Positions 24,846 to 33,561 of a DNA stretch of 35,139 nucleotides are shown piece by piece. The notes beneath the pieces are model-generated. The model searched no databases and was not told the DNA's origin. It was given only the letters and a program-made list of their open reading frames with translations. The stretch is from positions 1-35,139 of the forward strand of contig SZXZ01000037.1 in NCBI GenBank assembly GCA_005843835.1, given 5' to 3'. The stretch's first letter is position 1; each line of letters begins with the position of its first letter. Made by a program: the position numbers and the translations under genes. The DNA is from Chlorobium sp. (GTDB lineage: Bacteria > Bacteroidota > Chlorobiia > Chlorobiales > Chlorobiaceae).

Positions 24846-27104
24846 ATGCACAGTTTAATTCAGTTATCAATAGTCGTACTGCTGCTGCCGCTGCTCTCGT
24901 TTGTAATTCTTATCTTTTTTAATCGCAGGCTTCCGCGAAGAGGCGATTTTTTAGGAGTTGGAATACTTGGTACAGCATTTGCAATATCCGCCTACATCTT
25001 CTGGACGGTTATTGTACAGACTTATGATCCGGCATTTAAGGTAGCATGGGATTTTACCTGGATTGATTTAGGCAAGGTACCAGGAATCGGTCCCCTGCAA
25101 ATCAAAATGGGTATCGTCATCGACAACCTCACAGCAATAATGCTGGCGATGGTTACTCTCATAAGTTTGCTTGTCCATCTTTACTCTACAGGGTATATGG
25201 CGGGAGACAAAAATTATGGAAGGTATTTCGCTTTTCTTGGAATATTCACCTTCTCCATGCTGGGCATTGTTCTTTCAGACAACCTGTTCTCTATCTATAT
25301 CTTCTGGGAGCTTGTCGGTCTTTCATCATATCTGCTCATCGGCTTCTTTTTTGAAAAAGACAGTGCTGCAGACGCTCAGAAAAAGGCCTTTCTTGCCAAT
25401 CGCGTCGGTGATATCGGCATGTGGCTTGGTATTCTGATTCTGTATTCACAGTTCCATACTTTCAGCTTCGACCAGATCTATGCCAACCTCGCGGCAGGCA
25501 AGTTTACCATGTCGAACGCCTGGCTTACAGCTGCAGGTATTCTTCTCTTTATGGGTTGTGTCGGCAAATCAGCGCAGTTCCCTCTCCATATCTGGCTTCC
25601 TGATGCTATGGAAGGTCCAACGCCTGTTTCGGCTCTGATACATGCTGCTACCATGGTTGCAGCAGGTGTATATTTTGTTGCCCGCATATTTGTTCTGCTT
25701 ACACCCGATGCGCTCCACGTCATTGCCTTCATCGGTGCATTCACAGCTTTTATGGCAGCAACGATAGCAATCACCCAGAACGACATCAAAAGGGTTCTGG
25801 CATACTCTACAGTATCACAGTTGGGTTACATGGTTCTTGGTCTTGGTGTTGGAGCATATTCAGCCGCTCTTTTCCACCTTGTTACGCATGCATTTTTCAA
25901 AGCCTGTCTTTTTCTCGGTTCAGGTGCTATCATCCATGCCATGCATCACGAACAGGACATGCGCTGGATGGGTGGATTGCGCAAACACATGCCATGGACG
26001 TTTGCAACCTTTACCCTTGCAACACTTGCTCTTGCAGGACTTCCATTAACCAGCGGATTCATGAGTAAAGATGCAATTCTTGCCGGTGCTATTGGTTTCG
26101 CCAATGCTGAAGGCGGGGGAGTATACTACCTGATTCCGGTTCTCGGATTCTTTTCCGCGATGTTGACCGCATTTTATATGGGTCGTCAGATCTGGCTGGT
26201 GTTCTTCGGCGAAAGCCGCACGCATCTGAAGCCTGCAGATAACCATCACAGTGCACATCACGCCCATGGCGATGATCATGATACTCACGGAGCTCATGAG
26301 GTTCACGAAGTTTCATGGAACATGCGGGCACCGCTGGTTATTCTCGCTGTACTATCCGTTTTCATTGTCTACTCCCCGAACCCGCTCGATGGTGCAGAAG
26401 GCTGGTTCATGAAGATGATCAAGACACCTGCAACAGTTGTCGGCCCGGCTAACCATAACTGCGCAGTACAACCAGTCAAGTCCGCGGCCCCGCTTATGTC
26501 CGAGGTACTTCCATCGGTTGCGGCACATGGTGCAACTGATTCTCCAGCTGAAGCTGTTTCTGAACACGGAACTCCTAAGGCGAGCGAACATACGTTTGCT
26601 GATGCTCGTCAGGCTGAGATAGCTCATGCCGCCCATGCCGCTCATTTTCCGGCAATTTATATATCAAGCATTATGGTGGTGCTTGGTATAAGTCTGGCCC
26701 TGGTTGCCTATGTCTTTAAAATTATTGATCCCGATAAAACAGCCGAGACTATTCGTCCACTCTACCTCTTTTCGCTTAACAAATGGTATTGGGACGAAAT
26801 TTACGAGGCAACATTTATTAAAGGCTCTGTTGTTCTGTCTAAAATGCTCTCATGGTTCGATACCAATGTTATTGACGGCATCGTCAACGGCGTAGCCTTC
26901 ATTGTCAAAAAGGTAGCATTTGCCAATAACAGTTTCGATAAATATGTAGTGGACGGACTGGTTAACTTTACTGCTTTTTCTGTCAACACTACAGGTGCTG
27001 TTTTGCGGAAATTTCAGACGGGCAAGGTTCAGACCTACGTGGTGATGCTCCTTGTTGTTGTCTTCGGTTATTTTGTCTTTTATTTTACACGACTGATCTA
27101 TTAA
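24846..27104 (+). CDS. nuoL: NDH-1 subunit NuoL (NdhF) with histidine-rich insertions
   Basis: A 752-residue antiporter-like subunit, the distal proton pump with a long lateral helix. Key residues are E155 in FWELVGLSSYLLIGF and K241 in CVGKSAQFPLHIWLPDAMEGPTP (split at the lysine), both central to proton transfer in the family. It is about 140 residues longer than E. coli NuoL. Two inserts explain this: residues 460-487, with ten histidines in 28 positions between helices, and an Ala/Pro/His-rich stretch at about 535-605 before the lateral helix region. The C-terminal segment (about 640-752) ends with an anchoring helix. AAGGA lies just upstream of the ATG. Confidence 0.96.
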   Translation: MHSLIQLSIVVLLLPLLSFVILIFFNRRLPRRGDFLGVGILGTAFAISAYIFWTVIVQTYDPAFKVAWDFTWIDLGKVPGIGPLQIKMGIVIDNLTAIMLAMVTLISLLVHLYSTGYMAGDKNYGRYFAFLGIFTFSMLGIVLSDNLFSIYIFWELVGLSSYLLIGFFFEKDSAADAQKKAFLANRVGDIGMWLGILILYSQFHTFSFDQIYANLAAGKFTMSNAWLTAAGILLFMGCVGKSAQFPLHIWLPDAMEGPTPVSALIHAATMVAAGVYFVARIFVLLTPDALHVIAFIGAFTAFMAATIAITQNDIKRVLAYSTVSQLGYMVLGLGVGAYSAALFHLVTHAFFKACLFLGSGAIIHAMHHEQDMRWMGGLRKHMPWTFATFTLATLALAGLPLTSGFMSKDAILAGAIGFANAEGGGVYYLIPVLGFFSAMLTAFYMGRQIWLVFFGESRTHLKPADNHHSAHHAHGDDHDTHGAHEVHEVSWNMRAPLVILAVLSVFIVYSPNPLDGAEGWFMKMIKTPATVVGPANHNCAVQPVKSAAPLMSEVLPSVAAHGATDSPAEAVSEHGTPKASEHTFADARQAEIAHAAHAAHFPAIYISSIMVVLGISLALVAYVFKIIDPDKTAETIRPLYLFSLNKWYWDEIYEATFIKGSVVLSKMLSWFDTNVIDGIVNGVAFIVKKVAFANNSFDKYVVDGLVNFTAFSVNTTGAVLRKFQTGKVQTYVVMLLVVVFGYFVFYFTRLIY

Positions 27105-27145
27105 GAGGGATTTACTTTTAATCTGAAAACTTACAGATACGGAAC

Positions 27146-28774
27146 ATGCTGAGTTTAATTGTTTTTCTGCCTATTATTGCCGGTCTGGTTATTCTTGCCG
27201 TGCCTTCTTCGCAAAAGCAGATAATCAGAATTGTTTCATTGCTTGCGGCTCTTGCCCAGGGAGTGCTGGCAGTTCTGATCTGGCGAGCTTATGATCCATC
27301 ACTGCCTGGAATAACAGCAGGACCGGGAGGGAGTCCGCTTGGTTCATTCCAGTTTGTTGAAAAGCTTCCATGGATCAGCCTCAAACTTGGCGGTTTAGGT
27401 TCGCTAAACATCGAGTACTTCCTCGGTGTCGACGGAATATCGGTCACCATGGTCATCCTGACAGCTTTGATATCGGCCATTGGCGTCCTTTCAAGCTGGA
27501 CTATACAGAAACAGGTTAAAGGATACTTTATCCTTTATAACCTGCTTGCATCAGCAATGATGGGCTGTTTTGTCGCACTTGATTTCTTTCTTTTCTATGT
27601 GTTCTGGGAGCTCATGCTTCTTCCGATGTACTTCCTTATCGGTATCTGGGGAGGTCCAAATCGCGAATATGCAGCTATCAAGTTCTTCCTTTACACCTTG
27701 TTCGGCTCTGTCTTTATGCTGCTTGTCATGATCGGCTTATACTTCAGCGTCATCGACCCTGTTACAGGCAATCACACCTTCAGTCTTGTGGCAATGGCGA
27801 ACCAGGCAAACTATATCAAGACAGCCATTCTTGGACCGGATAATGTCATGTGGCGATATGTAGCCTTCAGCGTTCTTTTTGTCGGCTTTGCTATCAAGGT
27901 GCCAATGTTCCCGTTCCATACCTGGTTGCCCGATGCTCACGTTGAAGCCCCAACTCCTATTTCAGTTATTCTTGCCGGTGTGCTTCTTAAGCTTGGCACG
28001 TATGGCATGATGCGTATCAACTTCCCGCTTTTCCCTGAAGTCTTTCATGCTTCGATGTATGTCATCGGTATTTTCGGTGCCATAAATATTATTTATGGAG
28101 CGTTCTGTGCATTAGCACAGCAGGATCTTAAAAAGATGGTTGCATACTCATCAATTAGCCATATGGGCTATGTATTGCTTGGGCTTGCCGCAGGTAACAG
28201 TGAGGGTATGCTTGGTGCACTCTACCAGATGTTCAACCATGGCACTATCACAGCCATGCTCTTCCTTCTTGTCGGCGTTATCTACGATCGTGCCCATACC
28301 CGCCAGATCGACAAATTCGGTGGTCTTGCATCCTATATGCCGGTTTATGCCGCAGTTGTCACTGTAGCATGGTTCGCATCTCTTGGTCTTCCAGGTCTTA
28401 GCGGATTCATTTCCGAAGCCTTTGTCTTTGTCGGTGCCTTCAGTTCTGAAACAACACGTTACATCGCAATGGTATCAGTTCTTGGTATTGTATTCGGTGC
28501 AGCCTATCTGCTCTGGTCACTGCAGAGAATGTTTCTTGGAAAACGTAAACCCGATGCAGCCTACGATCTTGTTGTCGGTGATGACGGTCACGAACATATT
28601 CACTTCCACGACTGGAAAGGTAAAATTGATCTTGACGGCCGAGAACTTGTCATGCTCGTGCCACTGGTTATCATCACCATTTTCCTTGGCATCTACCCGA
28701 TGCCGATTATCGGCATGTTGACGTCAAGTATCAACAAGCTTGTAGAAGTGCTTTCACCCTTGGCGATGAGGTAG
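27146..28774 (+). CDS. nuoM: NDH-1 subunit NuoM (NdhD)
   Basis: A 542-residue antiporter-like proton-pumping subunit with about fourteen helices. Conserved residues are E155 in YVFWELMLLPMYFLIG and K251 in VGFAIKVPMFPFHTWLPDAH. HVEAPTPISVILAGVLLKLG and FGGLASYMPVYAAV are typical loops. A loop before the last helices carries a small histidine cluster (H482, H484, H486, H488) not usual in the family. It begins 41 bp after nuoL with no clear Shine-Dalgarno. Confidence 0.97.
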   Translation: MLSLIVFLPIIAGLVILAVPSSQKQIIRIVSLLAALAQGVLAVLIWRAYDPSLPGITAGPGGSPLGSFQFVEKLPWISLKLGGLGSLNIEYFLGVDGISVTMVILTALISAIGVLSSWTIQKQVKGYFILYNLLASAMMGCFVALDFFLFYVFWELMLLPMYFLIGIWGGPNREYAAIKFFLYTLFGSVFMLLVMIGLYFSVIDPVTGNHTFSLVAMANQANYIKTAILGPDNVMWRYVAFSVLFVGFAIKVPMFPFHTWLPDAHVEAPTPISVILAGVLLKLGTYGMMRINFPLFPEVFHASMYVIGIFGAINIIYGAFCALAQQDLKKMVAYSSISHMGYVLLGLAAGNSEGMLGALYQMFNHGTITAMLFLLVGVIYDRAHTRQIDKFGGLASYMPVYAAVVTVAWFASLGLPGLSGFISEAFVFVGAFSSETTRYIAMVSVLGIVFGAAYLLWSLQRMFLGKRKPDAAYDLVVGDDGHEHIHFHDWKGKIDLDGRELVMLVPLVIITIFLGIYPMPIIGMLTSSINKLVEVLSPLAMR

Positions 28775-28823
28775 AGATAAATTATTAGGTTTGAATGAGG
28801 TAAAAGAATAAACGAAGAGAATT

Positions 28824-30359
28824 ATGTTCGAGCTGCCATCAGGTGCTGAAATTCAAAGTATCATTGCAAGTCTTAACGCAAGCGTTGGATTTTTTATACC
28901 TGAAATTTATCTGTCCGTGCTTTTTATGCTCCTCATCGTTATCGATCTGGTTGCAAAAGGCAAGAAAAACAATCTGCTCTCCATAACATCCCTTCTCGGG
29001 CTGGGGGGCAGCTTATTCTTTATCTACCAGCAGCACTTCCTGCCGGCGCAAGAGCTCTTTTTCGGGATGTATGTTCTCGACGAATTTGCGCTCTTCTTTA
29101 AATACTTCTTTGTGCTTTCCGGCATGATTGCCGTTATCATTACAATGGCAGACGAGCAGTTTGACACAGAAGTAAAAAGCATGGGCGAGTATTATGCCCT
29201 CATCATCGCTATGGTCATCGGGATGATCATGATGGCATCTTCTGCCGATATGATGATGATTTTCCTTTCAATGGAACTTGTCAGCTTTACAGCTTACATC
29301 CTTACCGGTTATTTCAAACGTAATCCCCGTTCTTCTGAAGCAGCGCTGAAATATCTGGTTTACGGTGCGGTTTCATCCGGCCTGATGGTCTACGGTTTTT
29401 CCCTTATATACGGCCTCACCGCCCAGACCAATATCATCAACATTAGCTCTGAGCTTTCTCAACACGGATACGACCCCCTGCTGATGATCCTTGCTTCGCT
29501 TCTTATTTTAGCAGGCTTCGGCTACAAAATTGGAGCGGTTCCATTTCACTTCTGGGCTCCCGATGTTTACGAAGGTGCTCCAACCCCGATTACGGCCTAT
29601 CTATCTGTAGCATCAAAAGCAGCTGGGTTCGCACTGCTCATGCGCTTCTTCTACATAGCAATTCCTCACGGTGGCCCTGTATATGAGGACATTATAGGCC
29701 TCAATTGGGTTACGCTGCTGATTATTCTTTCAGTAGCATCCATGATCTACGGTAACGTAGTGGCCCTGTGGCAGAAAAACGTCAAGCGTCTCCTTGCATA
29801 TTCATCTATTGCCCATGCAGGCTACCTTCTGCTCAGCATTATCGTGTTAGATGCATTCGGCACCCAGGCAACTCTGTTTTACCTGCTTTCGTATTTCCTT
29901 ATGAACTTTGGCGCATTCTATATTGTCATTCTTATAGCCAATAAAACAGGCAGCGAAAACCTCGAAGATTACCGAGGTCTCGGTAAACAAATGCCCCTCG
30001 CCGCTGCAGCTCTGACGGTATTCTTGATTTCCCTCGTAGGTCTTCCACCTACCCTCGGCTTTATCGGTAAACTGATGATATTTTCAGCACTACTGGCAAA
30101 AGGATCCATCTATATTTGGCTTGCACTTATCGGCATCATGACCAGCGTCATATCCCTTTACTACTATATGCTGATTCCTCTTAACATGTACCTCCGCGAA
30201 TCACCGGAATCTGAAGAAAAAAACATGAATCCAGGCATGCTGTCACAAGTACTTATAGCAGTCCTGATGTTCCTGACCATTTACTTCGGCCTCTTCTTCC
30301 AGCCGCTGTCCGACTTCGCAAAATACTCATCAGCAATGTTCGGCTTAAAACTATATTAA
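28824..30359 (+). CDS. nuoN: NDH-1 subunit NuoN (NdhB)
   Basis: A 511-residue antiporter-like subunit, last gene of the NDH-1 operon. Proton-path residues are E151 in IFLSMELVSFTAYIL and K235 in AGFGYKIGAVPFHFWAPDVYEG. The loop GAPTPITAYLSVASKAAGF and LIGLV-like DFRGLGK equivalents (ENLEDYRGLGKQMPLAA) are as expected. GAAGAGA precedes the ATG at a plausible distance. A structured terminator begins 45 bp after the stop, which closes the operon. No nuoE, nuoF or nuoG follows. Confidence 0.97.
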   Translation: MFELPSGAEIQSIIASLNASVGFFIPEIYLSVLFMLLIVIDLVAKGKKNNLLSITSLLGLGGSLFFIYQQHFLPAQELFFGMYVLDEFALFFKYFFVLSGMIAVIITMADEQFDTEVKSMGEYYALIIAMVIGMIMMASSADMMMIFLSMELVSFTAYILTGYFKRNPRSSEAALKYLVYGAVSSGLMVYGFSLIYGLTAQTNIINISSELSQHGYDPLLMILASLLILAGFGYKIGAVPFHFWAPDVYEGAPTPITAYLSVASKAAGFALLMRFFYIAIPHGGPVYEDIIGLNWVTLLIILSVASMIYGNVVALWQKNVKRLLAYSSIAHAGYLLLSIIVLDAFGTQATLFYLLSYFLMNFGAFYIVILIANKTGSENLEDYRGLGKQMPLAAAALTVFLISLVGLPPTLGFIGKLMIFSALLAKGSIYIWLALIGIMTSVISLYYYMLIPLNMYLRESPESEEKNMNPGMLSQVLIAVLMFLTIYFGLFFQPLSDFAKYSSAMFGLKLY

Positions 30360-30376
30360 ACTCTTAGTACTACATG

Positions 30377-30398
30377 CTCAGCACTGAGCACTAAGCAC
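30377..30398 (+). repeat. CTCAGCACT-type short repeat cluster
   Basis: Contains CTCAGCACT (30377-30385) and the related GAGCACTAAGCAC directly after it. With the preceding TG it also forms a near palindrome TGCTCAG-CA-CTGAGCA (30375-30390). The same 9-mer occurs twice after hupD at the other end of the hydrogenase operon. It sits between the nuoN stop and the operon terminator. Confidence 0.5.
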
Positions 30399-30404
30399 AA
30401 AATA

Positions 30405-30432
30405 ACCCCGTATCCTTAAGGATTAACGGGGT
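30405..30432 (+). terminator. Intrinsic-type terminator hairpin after nuoN
   Basis: ACCCCGT (30405-30411) pairs with ACGGGGT (30426-30432); inside, ATCC pairs with GGAT around a TTAA loop, with a 2-nt bulge. The stem is stable, but the following tract is only moderately T-rich (ATCGTGTTT). It lies 45 bp after the nuoN stop and separates the NDH-1 operon from hupSLC. Confidence 0.75.
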
Positions 30433-30729
30433 ATCGTGTTTCCAATACTTTATTCACAAGAAACAACCGATGATATCTGGATATTCAAATTATTACTGAG
30501 AACGAAGAAGCAAGAAAAGTAAATGAAAACATGTATAGACCCATTCAAAACAAAGTTTTACCAGCATTAGACAAGGGTTTCTTATGGTATTTTATCTAAC
30601 AATTGTTATTTTCAAGAATAACTGCATAAGTATCTTTATCTCATTGTTTTTCGGTATATCCTATTTTTCCCTAAAATTGTTAGTATAATTTGCTTTCCGA
30701 TAATCTGATTTTTATAAACCGGAGGTAAA
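30433..30729 (+). promoter_or_regulatory. Promoter/regulatory region of the hup operon
   Basis: About 300 bp of AT-rich non-coding DNA between the nuoN terminator and hupS. It contains the perfect palindrome TAACAATTGTTA (30597-30608) and, overlapping it, GTTATT-N6-AATAAC (30605-30622), both candidate operators. A TATAAT hexamer lies at 30684-30689, 40 bp before the start codon, but I find no convincing -35 at 16-18 bp. I see no -24/-12 (sigma-54) element. The ribosome site GGAGGT is at 30721-30726. No coding potential is evident. Confidence 0.45.
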
Positions 30730-31815
30730 ATGCAAAGTAATCAGACCTTTGCCGATGTATTCAAGGCCGGGGGAGTAAGCCGCAGAGATTTTCTGAAGTT
30801 CTGCTCTCTTACCTCCGTATATCTCGGCCTTTCACCCTCGATGGTGCCAAACATTGTTGAGGCCTTGGAAAAAAAGCCCAGAACGCCTGTAATATGGCTT
30901 CATGGTCAGGAGTGTACCTGTTGTTCAGAATCGTTTATCCGCTCTTCACATCCTACTATTGAGGATATTATTTTCAACTTGATATCGCTTGATTACGATG
31001 ATGTGCTTAGCGCAACGGCTGGCCATCAGTTGGAGGATGTTCGTCGCAAGACCATGAAGGACTACAAAGGCAAATACATCCTTGCAGTCGAAGGCAACGT
31101 ATCTATAAAAGACGATGGTGTTTATTGTATGGTAGGCGGAGATTCATTCCTTAATACCCTTAAGGAAACTGCTGCCGATGCTGCTGCGATTATTGCCTGG
31201 GGTGCCTGTGCTTCATTTGGCTGCGTACAGAATGCTCATCCTAATCCATCTGGTTCTGTTCCAATATCCGATGTTATCAAAGACAAGCCTATCATTAAAG
31301 TGCCAGGTTGTCCGCCTATTTCTGAGGTTATGACTGGTGTTGTTACCCACTTCCATACGTTTGGAACCCTTCCTGAACTTGACCGATTCGGTCGCCCTAA
31401 AGCCTTCTACAACACACGTATTCACGACAAATGCTATCGCAGGGCTTTCTTTGAGGCCGGCATGTTTGTCAGGAGCTTTGATGACGATGCGACAAGAAAA
31501 GGGTGGTGCCTCTATAAAATGGGATGCAAAGGCCCGACTACGTATAACTCATGCTCTAAGATACAGTGGAATGGAGGAACCAGTTTTCCTATCGGCTCCG
31601 GTCACCCGTGTATTGGATGTTCTGAGCCGAACTTCTGGGACAAGGGGCCTTTCTACACCAGGCTTGCTGAAGTTCCATTCCTCGGCAGTGACAGTAACGC
31701 CGACAAGATAGGCGTGATTGCCGTTGGTGCAGCTGCAGCAGGTGCTGCCGCTCATGCAGCGATTACAGCGGTCAAAAAGGCAAAAGCAGGCACTGAAGAT
31801 AACGACAATGCATAA
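30730..31815 (+). CDS. hupS: Uptake [NiFe] hydrogenase small subunit (HupS/HyaA), group 1, six-cysteine proximal site
   Basis: A 361-residue electron-transfer subunit of a membrane-bound H2-oxidising hydrogenase. The twin-arginine motif SRRDFLK (17-23) starts a Tat signal, with probable cleavage after A45. Proximal cluster ligands are C62, C65, C160 and C194. Two extra cysteines, C64 (ECTCCSES) and C165 (ACASFGCVQ), give the six-cysteine set of the [4Fe-3S] cluster of O2-tolerant enzymes. The distal cluster uses H232, C235, C260 and C266; the medial one C275, C294 and C297. A C-terminal Ala-rich helix (about 327-345) anchors it to the membrane. GGAGGT lies just upstream. Similarity to E. coli HyaA runs the whole length. 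First gene of hupSLC. Confidence 0.96.
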   Translation: MQSNQTFADVFKAGGVSRRDFLKFCSLTSVYLGLSPSMVPNIVEALEKKPRTPVIWLHGQECTCCSESFIRSSHPTIEDIIFNLISLDYDDVLSATAGHQLEDVRRKTMKDYKGKYILAVEGNVSIKDDGVYCMVGGDSFLNTLKETAADAAAIIAWGACASFGCVQNAHPNPSGSVPISDVIKDKPIIKVPGCPPISEVMTGVVTHFHTFGTLPELDRFGRPKAFYNTRIHDKCYRRAFFEAGMFVRSFDDDATRKGWCLYKMGCKGPTTYNSCSKIQWNGGTSFPIGSGHPCIGCSEPNFWDKGPFYTRLAEVPFLGSDSNADKIGVIAVGAAAAGAAAHAAITAVKKAKAGTEDNDNA

Positions 31816-31830
31816 CCCACGGAGTAGCAA

Positions 31831-33549
31831 ATGGCCAAAAAAATAGTTGTTGATCCGATACCCCGTATTGAGGGGCATCTACGAATAGAGGCAAAACTGA
31901 ATGATAGTAATGTTATTGAAGATGCCTACAGCAGTGGCACAATGTGGCGCGGTATAGAGGTTATACTCAAAGGCCGGGACCCAAGGGATGCATGGGCATT
32001 TACAGAGCGTATCTGTGGTGTCTGTACAACAGTGCATGCTCTTGCTTCGGTTCGGTGTGTTGAAGATGCACTTGGTATTGATATTCCGGTTAATGCACGA
32101 ATCATCAGGAACCTGATGAATGCGACTCAGGTTACCCAGGACCATCTGGTTCACTTTTATCACCTTCATGCTCTGGACTGGGTTGATGTTGTCAGCGCTC
32201 TCAAAGCAGATCCGAAACAGGCTTCTGTTATAGCGCAGAGTATATCATCGTGGCCAAAATCATCTGTAGGTTATTTCAAGGATCTTCAGCAGCGCCTTGT
32301 TGGTTTTGTCGAAAGCGGTCAGCTTGGGATTTTTTCGAACGGCTACTGGGGTCATCCGGCATACAAGCTTCCGCCTGAAGTGAATTTAATTGCTGTAGCT
32401 CACTATCTTGAGGCTCTGGATTTCCAGAAAGAGATCGTCAAGATTCACACTATATTTGGAGGCAAAAACCCGCATCCGAACTATCTGGTTGGCGGTATGG
32501 CTTGCGCTATTGATCCTAACAAAGATACAGCTATCAATATCGAGCGCCTCTCGATGATTAAAAAAATCATCGACGATACTACTGCGTTTATTGACCAGGT
32601 TTACATTCCTGATCTTATAGCGATTGCTGGATATTACAAAGGATGGCTTCATGGAGGCGGACTCGGTAACTACCTCAGCTATGGCGATTTTCCCGAAACA
32701 ACGCTGGCTGATTTCAAAACTCTGCTTTGGCCTCGAGGTGCGATTCTCAACAAGGATCTCAAGACCGTTATTGATGTCGATCCAAGGGATGCATCACAGG
32801 TTACTGAAGAGGTCAGTCACAGCTGGTACACCTACTCTAAGGGGGATGCAAAGGGACTTCATCCATGGGATGGCGAGACAAGCCCTAAATATACCGGTCC
32901 TAAACCTCCATTTGAGCACCTCGATACCGACAAAAAATACAGCTGGCTTAAGACCCCGCGCTGGAAAAACCATCCAATGGAAGTTGGTCCGCTTGCCCGC
33001 GTGCTGATAGCTTATGCTAAAGGCGATCCAATGATCAAGGATACTGTTGGTATGGTGCTTTCTAAACTTGAGGTCGGACCCGAAGCTCTCTTTTCAACAC
33101 TTGGCCGCACGGCAGCGAGAGGTATTGAATGCAAGCAGACTGCAGGCTTCATGCGCCATTATTATGATCAGCTTGTAGCCAACATCAAAACCGGTGATTA
33201 TCGCACCTTCAACAGCGATCGCTGGGAACCTTCCACCTGGCCTGCCGAGTGCAAGGGATTCGGTTATACTGAAGCTCCACGTGGTTCTCTCGGTCACTGG
33301 ATTCATATCAGCGACCAAAAGATTAAGGAATACCAGATTGTGGTGCCTTCCACCTGGAACGCCTCTCCACGTGATGCCAATGGCAATTCGGGCGCATACG
33401 AGTCAGCACTGAAGGGGACTCCCATGATTAATCCTGAACAGCCACTTGAGATTCTCAGAACAGTGCATTCATTTGATCCGTGCCTTGCCTGCGCTTCTCA
33501 TCTCTTCGATATGAACGGTAACGAGATTACAACGGTTAAAATCGTTTAA
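31831..33549 (+). CDS. hupL: Uptake [NiFe] hydrogenase large subunit (HupL/HyaB)
   Basis: A 572-residue catalytic subunit that splits H2 at a Ni-Fe(CN)2CO centre. Nickel ligands are C62 and C65 in ERICGVCTTVHALAS and C551 and C554 in DPCLACASH near the end. Maturation requires proteolysis after H557, removing a 15-residue tail (LFDMNGNEITTVKIV), the job of HupD. The internal sequence HYLEALDFQKEIVKIH and FGGKNPHPN is typical of group 1 enzymes. It has no signal of its own and is co-exported with HupS by the Tat route. GGAG at 31821-31824 is its ribosome site; it lies 15 bp after hupS. Confidence 0.97.
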   Translation: MAKKIVVDPIPRIEGHLRIEAKLNDSNVIEDAYSSGTMWRGIEVILKGRDPRDAWAFTERICGVCTTVHALASVRCVEDALGIDIPVNARIIRNLMNATQVTQDHLVHFYHLHALDWVDVVSALKADPKQASVIAQSISSWPKSSVGYFKDLQQRLVGFVESGQLGIFSNGYWGHPAYKLPPEVNLIAVAHYLEALDFQKEIVKIHTIFGGKNPHPNYLVGGMACAIDPNKDTAINIERLSMIKKIIDDTTAFIDQVYIPDLIAIAGYYKGWLHGGGLGNYLSYGDFPETTLADFKTLLWPRGAILNKDLKTVIDVDPRDASQVTEEVSHSWYTYSKGDAKGLHPWDGETSPKYTGPKPPFEHLDTDKKYSWLKTPRWKNHPMEVGPLARVLIAYAKGDPMIKDTVGMVLSKLEVGPEALFSTLGRTAARGIECKQTAGFMRHYYDQLVANIKTGDYRTFNSDRWEPSTWPAECKGFGYTEAPRGSLGHWIHISDQKIKEYQIVVPSTWNASPRDANGNSGAYESALKGTPMINPEQPLEILRTVHSFDPCLACASHLFDMNGNEITTVKIV

Positions 33550-33561
33550 AAGGAGTCTGTT

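Noticed and set aside
26046-26331. Minus-strand open frames opposite the NuoL His-rich loop
   Set aside because: They are antisense shadows created by the GC- and His-codon-rich stretch, with no protein resemblance.
30433-30729. Sigma-54 (-24/-12) promoter for the hydrogenase operon
   Set aside because: I looked for the GG-N10-GC core before hupS and found none at a convincing position.
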